A stretch of 51,458 bases of DNA. Origin: Blastococcus sp. MG754426. Its GTDB lineage: Bacteria; Actinomycetota; Actinomycetes; Mycobacteriales; Geodermatophilaceae. The position numbers and the translations under genes are program-made. Below are positions 34,426-43,441 of the stretch, one piece after another (position 1 is the stretch's first letter; the number at the start of each line of letters is the position of its first letter). The notes under the pieces were generated by a model that had not been told where the DNA came from, ran no database searches, and saw nothing but the letters and a program-made list of their open reading frames with translations. The stretch lies in NCBI RefSeq assembly GCF_021699055.1, contig NZ_SSXC01000023.1, positions 1 to 51,458 of the forward strand, given 5' to 3'.

Positions 34426-35679
34426 TCAGCCGGCCGTGGACAGCAGCCGCTGCAGCCGCGAGACGCCTTCGACGAGGTCGTCGTCGCCCAGCGCGTACGA
34501 CATCCGGACGTAGCCCGGCGTCCCGAACGCCTCGCCCGGCACCACCGCCACCTCGGCCTGCTCCAGGATCAGCTCGGCCAGCTCGGCGCTGGTCTCCGCG
34601 GTCCGCCCGCCGATCGGCCGGCCGAGCAGGCCCTTGACCGACGGATAGGCGTAGAACGCGCCGTGCGGCTCGGGGCAGGCCACGCCGGGGATCTCGCGCA
34701 GCATCGACACGATGGTCTTCCGGCGCCGGTCGAACGCCGCCCGCATCTCGGCCACGGCCGAGAGGTCGCCGGTCAGCGCGGCGATCGCGGCCGCCTGGGA
34801 GACGTTCGCGACGTTGGAGGTCGCGTGCGACTGCAGGTTGGTCGCCGCCTTGACGACGTCGGCCGGGCCCGCGATCCACCCCACCCGCCAGCCGGTCATG
34901 GCGTAGGTCTTGGCGACCCCGTTCACAACGACGCAGCGGTCGGCGAGCTCGGGCACCAGCACCGGCATCGACGGGGCGGTGAGCCCGCCGTAGGTCAGGT
35001 GCTCGTAGATCTCGTCGGTGAGCACCCACAGGCCGGCGTCGAGGGCCCAGCGACCGATCTCCTCGACCTGCTCGGCCGGGTAGACCGCGCCGGTGGGGTT
35101 GGACGGGGAGCAGAAGAGCAGCGCCTTGGTGCGCGGGGTGCGGGCGGCCTCGAGCTGCGCCGCCGAGACCAGGTAGCCGCTCTGCTCGTCGGCCACCACC
35201 GGCACCGGGACGCCGCCGGCCAGCCGGATGGCCTCCGGGTAGGTGGTCCAGTACGGCGCCGGCAGCAGGACCTCGTCGCCGGGGTCGAGCATCGTCGCGA
35301 ACGCCTCGTACACCGCCTGCTTGCCACCGTTGGTCACCAGGACCTGGGCGGGGGTGAGCTGCAGCCCGGAGTCGCGCGCGGTCTTCGCGACGATCGCCTC
35401 CTTGAGCGCGGGCAGGCCGCCGGCGGGCGTGTACCGGTGCATCGACGGCGTCCGGGCGGCGGTGATCGCGGCCTCGACGACGTAGTCCGGCGTCGGGAAG
35501 TCCGGCTCCCCCGCGCCGAAACCGATCACCGGCTTCCCGGCGGCCTTCAGCGCCTTCGCCTTCGCGTCCACGGCGAGCGTCGCGGACTCGGCGATGGCGC
35601 CGATGCGACGGGAGATGCGGCGCGCGGCGGGCGGCAGCTCGGAGGTGCGGGCGGTCTCCGGGGCGGAGGCGTCGGTCAT
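34426..35679 (-). CDS. aspC: Aspartate aminotransferase (pyridoxal phosphate, class I)
   Basis: This 417-residue fold-type I enzyme moves the amino group between aspartate and 2-oxoglutarate. [11 protein letters not shown] (residues 54-64), [11 protein letters not shown] (190-200), [10 protein letters not shown] and the PLP lysine K257 in [17 protein letters not shown] are visible. It belongs to the Igamma group common in actinobacteria. A copy beside the secE region is also known in Streptomyces. The start is the ATG at 35679. Confidence 0.92.
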   Translation of the reverse strand: MTDASAPETARTSELPPAARRISRRIGAIAESATLAVDAKAKALKAAGKPVIGFGAGEPDFPTPDYVVEAAITAARTPSMHRYTPAGGLPALKEAIVAKTARDSGLQLTPAQVLVTNGGKQAVYEAFATMLDPGDEVLLPAPYWTTYPEAIRLAGGVPVPVVADEQSGYLVSAAQLEAARTPRTKALLFCSPSNPTGAVYPAEQVEEIGRWALDAGLWVLTDEIYEHLTYGGLTAPSMPVLVPELADRCVVVNGVAKTYAMTGWRVGWIAGPADVVKAATNLQSHATSNVANVSQAAAIAALTGDLSAVAEMRAAFDRRRKTIVSMLREIPGVACPEPHGAFYAYPSVKGLLGRPIGGRTAETSAELAELILEQAEVAVVPGEAFGTPGYVRMSYALGDDDLVEGVSRLQRLLSTAG

Positions 35680-35782
35680 GGGCCCATCGTGTCAAAGACC
35701 ACGCCCCGGGGGCCGCCCGCCCGGTCCCGCACGGGGAACCGCACGCGGCGGTGCCCTCGCCGGGGGTGTGCCCGGCGGGACG

Positions 35783-35813
35783 TTGGCTCCCGGCCGCCGC
35801 GGTCCCGTACACT
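35783..35813 (+). promoter_or_regulatory. Candidate promoter of tRNA-Trp/secE
   Basis: TTGGCT at 35783-35788 and TACACT at 35808-35813 are separated by 19 bases and lie about 105 bases before tRNA-Trp. This is the best -35/-10 pair in the 239-base gap between aspC and the tRNA. Confidence 0.45.
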
Positions 35814-35918
35814 GGCTGCACCGGGGCCTGTTGACCCCGCCACCGGCGTGCCCCGGATCCCCTCCCGGGGCCCGGCGCCACCGTGGCGGCGAGACGCCCG
35901 GGGCCCTCCCGAGGGCAC

Positions 35919-35991
<73 letters not shown>

Positions 35992-36043
35992 CCAGCACGA
36001 CACGGCACGACCGACCGACGGCCCTCGCGGGAGTGGCCACCAC

Positions 36044-36067
36044 CGACGAGGCGAGCGAGGCGCAGTG
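36044..36067 (+). repeat. Possible truncated junction repeat upstream of secE
   Basis: CGACGAGGCGAGCGAGGCGCAGTG resembles the 3' core of copies A and B (CGACGAGCGCCAGCGAGGAG) and likewise abuts a GTG start. The similarity is short, so it may be a remnant or chance. Confidence 0.3.
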
Positions 36068-36604
36068 AGCGACGAGAAGCCGGGCCGCGAGGACGACGCG
36101 CGCGCCGCCTCCGACGCCGAGCTCACCGACGAGCAGCTGGACCGCGAGGCGCCGGGGGTCGACGACGCCGCCGCCCTGGAGGCCGCCGAGGACGAGGTGG
36201 CCGGCGAGGCCGAGGCCGACGAGGACAAGGTCGTCGCCGCGCCGCGGGGTGACCGGGCCACCCGTCGGCGGGGCCGGATCACGGCCGGTGGCGACGAGGA
36301 CGACGAGCCCGCCACGCCCTCCCGCCGTGCCGCGCGGTCGGCCGCGACGCCGGACCGCGAGGGCACCCCGACCCGGTCCCGGGCCGCGGCGGAGCGGGCG
36401 CGCTCCGAGGAGATGCGGCCGCGCCGGTCGATCATGCGCTTCCTGCGCGAGGTGGTCGCCGAGCTGCGCAAGGTCATCTGGCCCGGCCGGCGCGAGCTGA
36501 TCACCTACACCACCGTGGTGATCGTGTTCGTCGCGTTCATCGTCGCGCTGGTGGCGGGCCTCGACCTGCTCTTCGCGCAGGGCGTGCTCGCCGTCTTCGG
36601 TTGA
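36065..36604 (+). CDS. secE: Preprotein translocase subunit SecE with long acidic N-terminus
   Basis: SecE is the essential small clamp subunit of the SecYEG channel. The conserved core is residues 123-179: MRFLREVVAELRKVIWPGRREL, then one membrane helix at about 148-171. The first ~110 residues are acidic then basic low-complexity sequence, making 179 residues against a core family length near 60-120. The GTG at 36065 is the first start after tRNA-Trp; the frame is open through the tRNA. Confidence 0.92.
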   Translation: MSDEKPGREDDARAASDAELTDEQLDREAPGVDDAAALEAAEDEVAGEAEADEDKVVAAPRGDRATRRRGRITAGGDEDDEPATPSRRAARSAATPDREGTPTRSRAAAERARSEEMRPRRSIMRFLREVVAELRKVIWPGRRELITYTTVVIVFVAFIVALVAGLDLLFAQGVLAVFG

Positions 36605-36646
36605 CCCGCTCCGCGCCCGAACGCCCCTGACAAGGAAGAGACCCCC

Positions 36647-36724
36647 GTGATCGAGCTTGCGAGATCACCGATGAGCGCAGCACCGTCGGTCACGACGCCG
36701 ACGAGCGCCACCGAGGAGAAGTAG
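36647..36724 (+). repeat. Junction repeat copy B between secE and nusG, with 25-codon frame
   Basis: This copy matches 5333-5413: 24 of the first 30 bases and about 20 of 22 bases in the 3' core agree by my count. It holds an open frame from GTG at 36647 to a TAG that overlaps the nusG GTG by one base. Unlike copy A, the start does not touch the upstream stop, since 42 bases separate it from secE. The 3' core GAGGAGA provides the nusG ribosome site. Confidence 0.55.
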
Positions 36725-37629
36725 TGACCGACCCCCGCGAGCCCTTCGAGACCGACAACGCGGTCGAGGGCACAGACCTGGACGACGCCCGATTCGACGA
36801 GCGCGGCACCGCCGACGTCGAGACCGGCGCCGGCGAGGCCGGTGCCGCCGAGGGGTCCGGCGACACCGCCGACCTGGCCGCGGGTGCCGCGATCTCCGAC
36901 GGCGAGGTCGCCGACGCAGCGCCGGAGATCGAGACCGGTGACCCCGCCACCCTGGCCACCGACCCGCAGGTCGCGCCCGCCGAGGACTCCGACGTCGCGG
37001 CGGAGGAGGACGAGGACCCGGTGGAGGCACTGCGCAAGGCGCTGCGCATCGCCCCCGGCGACTGGTACGTCGTCCACTCCTACGCGGGCTACGAGAACAA
37101 GGTGAAGACCAACCTCGAGGCACGCATCCAGTCCCTCGACGTGGAGGACTACATCTACCAGATCGAGGTGCCCACCGAGGAGGTCACCGAGATCAAGAAC
37201 GGCAAGCGCTCGCAGGTCAACCGCAAGGTCCTGCCCGGCTACCTGCTGGTCCGGATGGAGCTCAACGACGAGTCGTGGGGCGCGGTCCGCAACACCCCCG
37301 GCGTCACCGGCTTCGTCGGCGCGACCTCCAAGCCCTCGCCGCTGACGATCGACGAGGTCGTGAAGATCCTCGCCCCGGCCACCACGCCGCAGGCGCCGCG
37401 GGCCACCGAGACCGCGACGGCGAGCACGGGCGGCGCCGCCGCTGCGCCGGCCGCCGTCGTCGACTTCGAGGTGGGCGAGTCGGTCACCGTCATGGACGGC
37501 CCCTTCGCCACGCTGCCCGCCACCATCAACGAGATCAACGCCGAGCAGCAGAAGCTGCAGGTGCTCGTCTCCATCTTCGGCCGCGAGACGCCCGTCGAGC
37601 TCTCGTTCAGCCAGGTCCAGAAGTTGTAG
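36724..37629 (+). CDS. nusG: Transcription termination/antitermination factor NusG
   Basis: NusG binds RNA polymerase and links it to Rho or the ribosome. The NGN domain spans residues ~112-215 ([22 protein letters not shown], then [13 protein letters not shown] and [10 protein letters not shown]). The KOW domain spans ~246-301 ([21 protein letters not shown]). An acidic, probably disordered leader of 100 residues and an Ala/Thr-rich linker (219-245) enlarge it to 301 residues. The start is GTG directly after junction repeat B. Confidence 0.95.
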   Translation: MTDPREPFETDNAVEGTDLDDARFDERGTADVETGAGEAGAAEGSGDTADLAAGAAISDGEVADAAPEIETGDPATLATDPQVAPAEDSDVAAEEDEDPVEALRKALRIAPGDWYVVHSYAGYENKVKTNLEARIQSLDVEDYIYQIEVPTEEVTEIKNGKRSQVNRKVLPGYLLVRMELNDESWGAVRNTPGVTGFVGATSKPSPLTIDEVVKILAPATTPQAPRATETATASTGGAAAAPAAVVDFEVGESVTVMDGPFATLPATINEINAEQQKLQVLVSIFGRETPVELSFSQVQKL

Positions 37630-37631
37630 GA

Positions 37632-37656
37632 CCTCGGTGCTCCCGCTGCACCGAGG
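37632..37656 (+). terminator. Hairpin between nusG and rplK
   Basis: CCTCGGTGC and GCACCGAGG form a perfect 9-bp stem with a 7-base loop, three bases after the nusG stop. It may end most secE-nusG transcripts or act as an attenuator before rplK. Confidence 0.6.
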
Positions 37657-37699
37657 CCCTGCAGCACACATCACGTAGTTCCGATCGAAGGAAGAAGTC

Positions 37700-38128
37700 A
37701 TGCCCCCCAGGAAGCGGTTGACCGCGGTCATCAAGCTCCAGATCAACGCCGGTGCGGCCACCCCCGCGCCGCCCGTGGGTCCGGCGCTGGGCCAGCACGG
37801 CGTCAACATCATGGAGTTCTGCAAGGCGTACAACGCCGCGACCGAGTCGCAGCGCGGCAACGTCATCCCCGTGGAGATCTCGGTCTTCGAGGACCGGTCC
37901 TTCACGTTCGTCACCAAGACCCCGCCGGCGGCGCGCATGCTGCTCAAGGCGGCTGGTGTCGAGAAGGGCTCGGGCGAGCCGCACAAGACCAAGGTCGCCA
38001 CGGTCACCCGTGACCAGGTCCGCGAGATCGCCACCACCAAGATGGCCGACCTCAACGCCAACTCGCTCGACCAGGCCGAGAAGATCATCGCCGGCACCGC
38101 CCGGTCGATGGGCATCACGGTCGTCTGA
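37700..38128 (+). CDS. rplK: Ribosomal protein uL11
   Basis: uL11 forms the base of the ribosomal stalk and binds 23S rRNA at the GTPase centre. The 142-residue protein has the conserved [34 protein letters not shown] start and the C-terminal RNA-binding domain ending [10 protein letters not shown]. The ATG follows GAAGGAAG. It is the first gene of the rplK-rplA pair. Confidence 0.97.
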   Translation: MPPRKRLTAVIKLQINAGAATPAPPVGPALGQHGVNIMEFCKAYNAATESQRGNVIPVEISVFEDRSFTFVTKTPPAARMLLKAAGVEKGSGEPHKTKVATVTRDQVREIATTKMADLNANSLDQAEKIIAGTARSMGITVV

Positions 38129-38216
38129 CGCACCACCACACACAGATCGCGTGGGAGGGCCTTCGCCGGCCCGTTCACCACAGGACCGGGGCACGGACCC
38201 CGGGAGAGGAACCACC

Positions 38217-38936
38217 ATGGCGAAGCACGGCAAGAAGTTCCGCGCAGCGGCCGAGAAGGTCGACCGCGACAACCTGTACAGCCCGCTCCAGGCCGCCTCG
38301 CTGGCCAAGGAGACGTCGACGACCGCCTACGACGCCACCGTCGAGGTCGCCATGCGCCTGGGCGTCGACCCGCGCAAGGCCGACCAGATGGTCCGCGGCA
38401 CGGTCAACCTGCCGCACGGCACCGGCAAGACCGCCCGCGTCATCGTCTTCGCGACCGGTGACAAGGCCGCCGAGGCCGAGGCCGCCGGCGCCGACGTCGT
38501 GGGCTCCGACGACCTGATCGAGCGCATCCAGGGCGGCTTCCTGGACTTCGACGCCGCGATCGCGACGCCGGACCAGATGGCCAAGGTCGGTCGCATCGCC
38601 CGCATCCTCGGGCCCCGCGGCCTGATGCCGAACCCGAAGACGGGCACGGTGACCCCCGACGTCACCAAGGCCGTCAACGACATCAAGGGCGGGAAGATCA
38701 ACTTCCGCGTCGACAAGCAGGCCAACCTGCACCTGGTGATCGGCAAGACGTCCTTCGACGAGGCCAAGCTGGTGGAGAACTACGCCGCCGCCCTCGACGA
38801 GGTGCTCCGCGCCAAGCCGTCCTCGGCGAAGGGCCGGTACCTCAAGAAGGTCACCATCTCCACCACCATGGGCCCGGGCATCCCGGTCGACCCGAACCGC
38901 ACCCGCAACCTGACGGTGGACGAGCCCAGCGCGTAA
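38217..38936 (+). CDS. rplA: Ribosomal protein uL1
   Basis: uL1 forms the L1 stalk and, in other bacteria, represses its own operon. The 239-residue protein has the family motifs [35 protein letters not shown] and [20 protein letters not shown] chose the ATG at 38217 after GAGAGGA; the frame is open further upstream through rplK. A strong terminator hairpin follows within 20 bases. Confidence 0.97.
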   Translation: MAKHGKKFRAAAEKVDRDNLYSPLQAASLAKETSTTAYDATVEVAMRLGVDPRKADQMVRGTVNLPHGTGKTARVIVFATGDKAAEAEAAGADVVGSDDLIERIQGGFLDFDAAIATPDQMAKVGRIARILGPRGLMPNPKTGTVTPDVTKAVNDIKGGKINFRVDKQANLHLVIGKTSFDEAKLVENYAAALDEVLRAKPSSAKGRYLKKVTISTTMGPGIPVDPNRTRNLTVDEPSA

Positions 38937-38954
38937 GCAGCTCGTCGCCCGACC

Positions 38955-38987
38955 GGGGCCCCGTTCCGCGCCGCGGAACGGGGCCCC
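38955..38987 (+). terminator. Terminator after rplA
   Basis: GGGGCCCCGTTCCGCG and its exact complement are separated by a single base. This allows a stem of about 14 bp with a short loop, 18 bases after the rplA stop. It separates rplKA from the rplJL unit. Confidence 0.78.
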
Positions 38988-39005
38988 GCGCGTTCCACTA
39001 CCCTG

Positions 39006-39025
39006 CCGAGATCCCGCGATCTCGG
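39006..39025. repeat. Palindrome 1: CCGAGATC / GATCTCGG
   Basis: CCGAGATC at 39006-39013 and GATCTCGG at 39018-39025 are a perfect 8-base inverted repeat with loop CCGC. It lies in the rplA-rplJ gap and shares its half-site with the palindrome at 39045-39068. Confidence 0.7.
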
Positions 39026-39044
39026 GGCTTCCGGGCTCGTGACG

Positions 39045-39068
39045 CGCCGAGACCACGTGATCTCGGCG
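39045..39068. repeat. Palindrome 2: CGCCGAGA / TCTCGGCG with central CACGTG
   Basis: CGCCGAGA and TCTCGGCG form a perfect 8-base inverted repeat whose 8-base centre contains the palindrome CACGTG. The two related palindromes are 19 bases apart and upstream of the rplJ leader. They may be members of a dispersed intergenic element or protein sites. Confidence 0.7.
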
Positions 39069-39109
39069 TCTTCCACCCGGGCGGGTACCGCCTTCCCGCG
39101 CTCATCGCG

Positions 39110-39115
39110 TACTCT
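39110..39115 (+). promoter_or_regulatory. Possible -10 of rplJ-rplL
   Basis: TACTCT lies about 20 bases before the start of the L10 leader-like segment, where the rplJ promoter is expected. No good -35 is visible. Confidence 0.35.
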
Positions 39116-39127
39116 TGCTCCCGTTCC

Positions 39128-39215
39128 CCCCAAGACCGCTGGTCGTCGCACGTCCGCGTGCGATCGAAGGTCCCGGAGCTCCGGGCGACCCGCGCAGGAG
39201 GACGGTTCGATCGGC
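39128..39215 (+). ncRNA. L10 leader (autoregulatory 5' UTR of rplJL)
   Basis: The segment begins CAAGACCGCTGGTCGTCG, contains the hairpin CGCACG/CGTGCG and the stem around CCCGGAGCTCCGGG, and ends GGGCGACCCGCGCAGGAGG. This resembles L10 leaders upstream of rplJ in other actinobacteria, where the L10-L12 complex binds to repress its own synthesis. Borders are approximate. Confidence 0.65.
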
Positions 39216-39336
39216 AGGCGTCCGCGCCCGCCCCTCGCCCCGTGCGCCCTGCGCCGGGGCGTTCCTCGTCTCCGGGCCCTCCGTCGCACGCAGTCGTGCA
39301 GCGTCCAGCAGTCGCCCGACAGACGAGAGGAGGCCC

Positions 39337-39930
39337 ATGCCCACGCAGGCGAAGGCCGCGGTGATCGACGAGATCACCGAGCGGTTCCAGTCGTCCAGCG
39401 CGGCGGTGCTCACCGAGTACCGCGGGCTGACCGTGGCGCAGCTGACCCAGCTGCGCCGTTCCCTCGGTGAGGGCAGCAGCTACGCCGTCGTCAAGAACAC
39501 CCTGACGAAGCGGGCGGCGGACTCGGTCGGGCACTCCGACCTGGCCCCGCTGCTCAACGGCCCGACCGCGATCGCCTTCATCGAGGGCGACGTCGTCGAG
39601 GCCGCCAAGGCCATCCGCGACTTCGCGCGCGCCAACCCGCTGCTCGTCGTCAAGGGCGGCGTCGTCGAGGGCCGCACCGTCGGCCCCGCCGAGGTCACCG
39701 CCCTGGCCGACGTCGAGCCGCGCGAGGTGCTGCTGGCCAAGCTGGCCGGCGCCATGAAGGGCAACCTGACCAAGGCCGCCGGGCTGTTCCAGGCCCCGCT
39801 GTCGCAGGTCGCCCGGCTCGCCGAGGCGCTCAAGGAGAAGAAGCCCGCCGAGGCCGGCGCTCCCGAAGCCGCTGCTGCTGACACCACCCCCGACGCTGAC
39901 GCCGCGGACGCCGCGGCCAGCACCGACTGA
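39337..39930 (+). CDS. rplJ: Ribosomal protein uL10
   Basis: uL10 anchors the L7/L12 stalk dimers. The 197-residue protein has the family core ([43 protein letters not shown]) and an Ala/Asp-rich C-terminal tail. The ATG at 39337 follows GAGAGGAGG; the frame is open further upstream through the leader. rplL follows after 17 bases. Confidence 0.96.
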   Translation: MPTQAKAAVIDEITERFQSSSAAVLTEYRGLTVAQLTQLRRSLGEGSSYAVVKNTLTKRAADSVGHSDLAPLLNGPTAIAFIEGDVVEAAKAIRDFARANPLLVVKGGVVEGRTVGPAEVTALADVEPREVLLAKLAGAMKGNLTKAAGLFQAPLSQVARLAEALKEKKPAEAGAPEAAAADTTPDADAADAAASTD

Positions 39931-39947
39931 CCCCAGAAGGAGACACC

Positions 39948-40343
39948 ATGGCCAAGCTGTCCACCGCGGAGCTGCTCGACGCGTTCAAGGAGATGACCCT
40001 CCTCGAGCTGTCCGACTTCGTGAAGCAGTTCGAGGAGACCTTCGAGGTCACCGCTGCTGCCCCGGTCGCCGTCGCGGCCGCCCCCGCCGCCGGTGGTGGC
40101 GGCGGCGACGCCGGTGCCGCTGCCGAGGAGCAGGACGAGTTCGACGTCATCCTGGAGAGCGCCGGCGACAAGAAGATCCAGGTCATCAAGGAGGTGCGCG
40201 GCCTGACCTCGCTCGGCCTCAAGGAGGCCAAGGACCTGGTCGACAACGCCCCGAAGCCGGTCCTGGAGAAGGTCGCCAAGGACGCCGCCGAGAAGGCCAA
40301 GGCCGCTCTCGAGGGCGCCGGCGCCACCGTCACCGTCAAGTGA
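39948..40343 (+). CDS. rplL: Ribosomal protein bL12 (L7/L12)
   Basis: bL12 is the mobile stalk protein that recruits translation factors. The 131-residue protein has the N-terminal dimer domain ([24 protein letters not shown]), an Ala/Gly-rich hinge and the conserved C-terminal domain ([37 protein letters not shown]). The ATG follows AGAAGGAGA. A perfect terminator begins 38 bases after the stop. Confidence 0.97.
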   Translation: MAKLSTAELLDAFKEMTLLELSDFVKQFEETFEVTAAAPVAVAAAPAAGGGGGDAGAAAEEQDEFDVILESAGDKKIQVIKEVRGLTSLGLKEAKDLVDNAPKPVLEKVAKDAAEKAKAALEGAGATVTVK

Positions 40344-40381
40344 CCCCCTCCCCGGCCTGACCGGGGAACGCACCACCACGG

Positions 40382-40415
40382 CAGGGGCCGTCCTCCTTCG
40401 GGAGGACGGCCCCTG
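40382..40415 (+). terminator. Perfect UUCG-loop terminator after rplL
   Basis: CAGGGGCCGTCCTCC and its exact complement enclose the stable tetraloop TTCG, giving a 15-bp perfect stem. It separates the ribosomal unit from the mce operon. Confidence 0.88.
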
Positions 40416-40501
40416 TCGCATGTCCGGGTGGTTTGCCGCCGTCCGTGGAGACCCGCGTCACCGAAACCCCGTGACACACGTAACCTTCGCCGGGCGTGAT
40501 C

Positions 40502-40520
40502 GTTACTGACCGGTAGTGAC
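40502..40520. promoter_or_regulatory. Candidate operator upstream of the mce operon
   Basis: GTTACT and AGTGAC are inverted copies with one mismatch, seven bases apart, and the centre contains ACCGGT. The layout resembles TetR-family operators of actinobacterial lipid genes. It lies 108 bases before the ATPase start. No regulator gene is adjacent. Confidence 0.35.
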
Positions 40521-40628
40521 GCGCTGGGATCCCGCCGTACGCGGGGGGATCGAGGCGCAGGGACCGCCGGGGCCGGTGCGGCGGTGCGGGGAGCCGGTGG
40601 CAGGGCCGGGACGGGAGGCAGGGGACAC

Positions 40629-41753
40629 GTGGGCGTCGCAGTCGAGGTCTCGGGGCTGACCAAGTCGTTCGGCAGCCAGAACATCTGGAGCGACGTCACG
40701 CTCACGCTGCCGCCCGGCGAGATCTCGGTCCTGCTGGGGCCCTCGGGCACCGGCAAGTCGGTCTTCCTCAAGTCGCTGGTCGGCCTGCTGAAGCCCGAGC
40801 GCGGCTCGATCGTCATCTCCGACACCGACATCGTGCGCACCAGCGAGGCCCGCCTCTACGAGGTGCGGAAGCTCTTCGGCGTGCTGTTCCAGGACGGCGC
40901 GCTCTTCGGCTCGATGAACCTCTTCGACAACATCGCGTTCCCGCTGCGCGAGCACACGCGCAAGAGCGAGTCCGAGATCCGGCGGATCGTCCTCGAGAAG
41001 ATGGACATGGTCGGGCTGCAGGGTGCCGAGGGCAAGCTCCCGGGCGAGATCTCCGGAGGCATGCGCAAGCGCGCCGGGCTCGCCCGCGCGCTGGTGCTGG
41101 ACCCGGAGATCATCCTGTTCGACGAGCCGGACTCCGGGCTGGACCCGGTCCGCGTGGCCTACCTCAACCAGCTGATCGTCGACCTCAACGCCCAGATCGA
41201 CGCGACGTTCCTCATCGTCACCCACGACATCGGCACCGCCCGCACGGTGCCCGACAACCTCGGCCTGCTCTTCCGCCGCCACCTGGCGATGTTCGGCCCC
41301 CGCGAGCAGCTGCTCACCTCCCAGGAGCCGGTGGTCCGCCAGTTCCTCAACGGCCGCCGCGAGGGCCCGATCGGCATGAGCGAGGAGAAGGACGTCGCCC
41401 AGGTCGAGGCGGAGATGGCGGCCCTGGAGGCGCGCGGCGGGGACCAGCACAACGGCATCGGGCCCAAGGGCGCCACGGGTGGCGACGCCGTCCCGCCGCA
41501 GCTGGACCCGTCCCCGGGGCTGCCGGAGCGCAGGGCCGTGCGCCGCAGGCAGGAGCGGGTCGCCCGCATGCTGCACACGTTCGACCCGGCCACCGCCGCG
41601 GCCATCCGCGCCTCCCTGCCCGCGGACCTGCTCGCGCAGGCCGACGCAGGGGTCTTCGGGCCGACGCCGGTCCCGGGCGGCCGGCACTGGGCGCCGGAGC
41701 CCGGCGCGACGGCACCCACGGTCGTGCTGCCCCGGGCCGGGGGCGACGGGTGA
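40629..41753 (+). CDS. Mce/MlaF-type lipid transport ATP-binding protein
   Basis: This ABC ATPase powers the Mce importer. Walker A GPSGTGKS (37-44), signature SGGMRKRAGLARAL (142-155), Walker B IILFDEPDSGLDP (161-173) and the switch H199 are intact. It resembles MlaF and mycobacterial Mkl (MceG). Residues ~265-374 form a Pro/Ala/Gly-rich extension that is not needed for catalysis. The GTG at 40629 follows AGGGGAC; earlier GTG codons lack a good site. In mycobacteria mkl also lies downstream of rplL, and here the transporter genes follow by a GTGA overlap. Confidence 0.9.
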   Translation: MGVAVEVSGLTKSFGSQNIWSDVTLTLPPGEISVLLGPSGTGKSVFLKSLVGLLKPERGSIVISDTDIVRTSEARLYEVRKLFGVLFQDGALFGSMNLFDNIAFPLREHTRKSESEIRRIVLEKMDMVGLQGAEGKLPGEISGGMRKRAGLARALVLDPEIILFDEPDSGLDPVRVAYLNQLIVDLNAQIDATFLIVTHDIGTARTVPDNLGLLFRRHLAMFGPREQLLTSQEPVVRQFLNGRREGPIGMSEEKDVAQVEAEMAALEARGGDQHNGIGPKGATGGDAVPPQLDPSPGLPERRAVRRRQERVARMLHTFDPATAAAIRASLPADLLAQADAGVFGPTPVPGGRHWAPEPGATAPTVVLPRAGGDG

Positions 41754-42565
41754 CCGCCACGGGGAAGCCGGCCGCGCCGGGGCTGCTCGACGGCAGGTAC
41801 TCGCCGACCCGGCCGCTGGCGGCGAGCGGCAAGCTGTTCGCCTTCGCCCTCGACGTGCTGCGGGCCATGCCGAAGCGGCCGTTCCAGGTGCGGGAGTTCA
41901 TCCAGCAGACCTGGTTCGTCGCCAGCGTGACCATCCTGCCGACGGCGCTGGTGGCGATCCCCTTCGGCGCCGTCATCGCCCTGCAGCTGGGGTCGCTCAC
42001 CCGGCAGCTGGGCGCCCAGTCGTTCACCGGGTCCGCCTCCGTGCTCGCGGTCCTGCGCGAGGCCAGCCCGATCGTCACCGCCCTCCTGATCGCCGGCGCC
42101 GGTGGGTCGGCCATCTGCGCGGACCTCGGCGCGCGCAAGATCCGCGACGAGATCGACGCCATGGAGGTCCTGGGCATCAGCCCGATCCAGCGCCTCGTCG
42201 TCCCCCGCGTGCTGGCCGCGATGCTGGTGGCCACGTTGCTCAACGGCCTGGTCAGCGTCGTCGGGGTGGCCGGCGGCTACTTCTTCAACGTCGTCCTGCA
42301 GGGCGGCACGCCGGGGGCCTACCTCGCCTCCTTCAGCGCCCTGGCCCAGGTGGAGGACTTCTGGTCCGGGGAGATCAAGGCGCTGGTCTTCGGGCTCATC
42401 GCCGGCATCGTCGCCGCCTACAAGGGGCTCAACGCGGGCGGCGGCCCCAAGGGCGTCGGTGACGCCGTCAACCAGGCGGTCGTCATCACCTTCCTGCTGC
42501 TGTTCGCGGTGAACTTCGTGATGACGGCGCTCTACTTCCAGCTCGTCCCCCCGAAGGGGGCGTGA
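41750..42565 (+). CDS. yrbEA: YrbE/MlaE-family permease A of the Mce system
   Basis: This 271-residue membrane protein forms half of the Mce permease in the inner membrane. The MlaE-family signatures are SVTILPTALVAIPFGAVIALQ, AGAGGSAICADLGARKIRDEIDAMEVLGISP and YKGLNAGGGPKGVGDAVNQAVV. Five or six hydrophobic segments are visible. The GTG start overlaps the ATPase stop. Confidence 0.92.
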   Translation: MTATGKPAAPGLLDGRYSPTRPLAASGKLFAFALDVLRAMPKRPFQVREFIQQTWFVASVTILPTALVAIPFGAVIALQLGSLTRQLGAQSFTGSASVLAVLREASPIVTALLIAGAGGSAICADLGARKIRDEIDAMEVLGISPIQRLVVPRVLAAMLVATLLNGLVSVVGVAGGYFFNVVLQGGTPGAYLASFSALAQVEDFWSGEIKALVFGLIAGIVAAYKGLNAGGGPKGVGDAVNQAVVITFLLLFAVNFVMTALYFQLVPPKGA

Positions 42566-43434
42566 TGGCGCTCCTCTCACCCACCGACCGGGTCCGGATC
42601 CGGCTGCGCCGCGTGGTCACCACCGTCTACCGGCGGCCGCTGGACACCCTCGACGACCTCGGCGACCAGCTCGGGTTCTACGGGCGCGCCCTGGGCTGGG
42701 TGCCGCGCACCCTGCGGCGCTACAAGCGGGAGGTCCTCCGGCTGCTGGCCGAGGTGACGTTCGGCTCGGGCGCGCTGTCGGTGATCGGCGGGACGGTCGG
42801 CGTCATCGCCTTCCTGTCCTTCTTCACCGGCACCGAGGTCGGGCTCCAGGGCTATGCGGCGCTGGACCAGCTGGGCACCTCGGCCTTCACCGGGTTCCTC
42901 TCCGCCTACTTCAACACCCGGGAGATCGCCCCGCTGGTGGCCGGGCTGGCCCTCTCGGCCACGGTCGGCTGCGGGTTCACCGCCCAGATCGGCGCCATGC
43001 GGATCAACGAGGAGATCGACGCCCTCGAGGTGATGGGCGTGCCGTCGCTGCCCTTCCTCGTGACCACGCGCATCGTCGCCGGCTTCGTCGCCGTCATCCC
43101 GCTGTACGTGCTCGGCCTGCTCAGCAGCTACTTCGCCACGCGCACCATCACGACCCAGGCCTACGGGCAGTCGACCGGCACCTACGACCACTACTTCAAC
43201 CTGTTCCTGCCGCCGCAGGACGTGTTCTGGTCGTTCCTGAAGGTCCTGGTCTTCGCGGTGGTCATCATCCTGAGCCACTGCTACTACGGCTTCCGCGCCG
43301 GCGGCGGCCCCGCCGGTGTAGGGCTGGCGGTCGGCCGGGCGGTGCGCTTCTCGATCGTCGCGGTCATGGTCATCGACCTGTTCCTGTCGCTGGCGATCTG
43401 GGGTTCCACGACGACGGTCCGGATCGCGGGGTGA
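42565..43434 (+). CDS. yrbEB: YrbE/MlaE-family permease B of the Mce system
   Basis: This second permease half (289 residues from the ATG at 42565; a GTG three bases earlier is also possible) carries ATVGCGFTAQIGAMRINEEIDALEVMGVPSLPFLVTTRIVAG and CYYGFRAGGGPAGVGLAVGRAV. It pairs with the preceding permease. The ATG shares one base with the upstream stop and follows GAAGGGGG. Confidence 0.92.
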   Translation: MALLSPTDRVRIRLRRVVTTVYRRPLDTLDDLGDQLGFYGRALGWVPRTLRRYKREVLRLLAEVTFGSGALSVIGGTVGVIAFLSFFTGTEVGLQGYAALDQLGTSAFTGFLSAYFNTREIAPLVAGLALSATVGCGFTAQIGAMRINEEIDALEVMGVPSLPFLVTTRIVAGFVAVIPLYVLGLLSSYFATRTITTQAYGQSTGTYDHYFNLFLPPQDVFWSFLKVLVFAVVIILSHCYYGFRAGGGPAGVGLAVGRAVRFSIVAVMVIDLFLSLAIWGSTTTVRIAG

Positions 43435-43441
43435 GCGGGAG

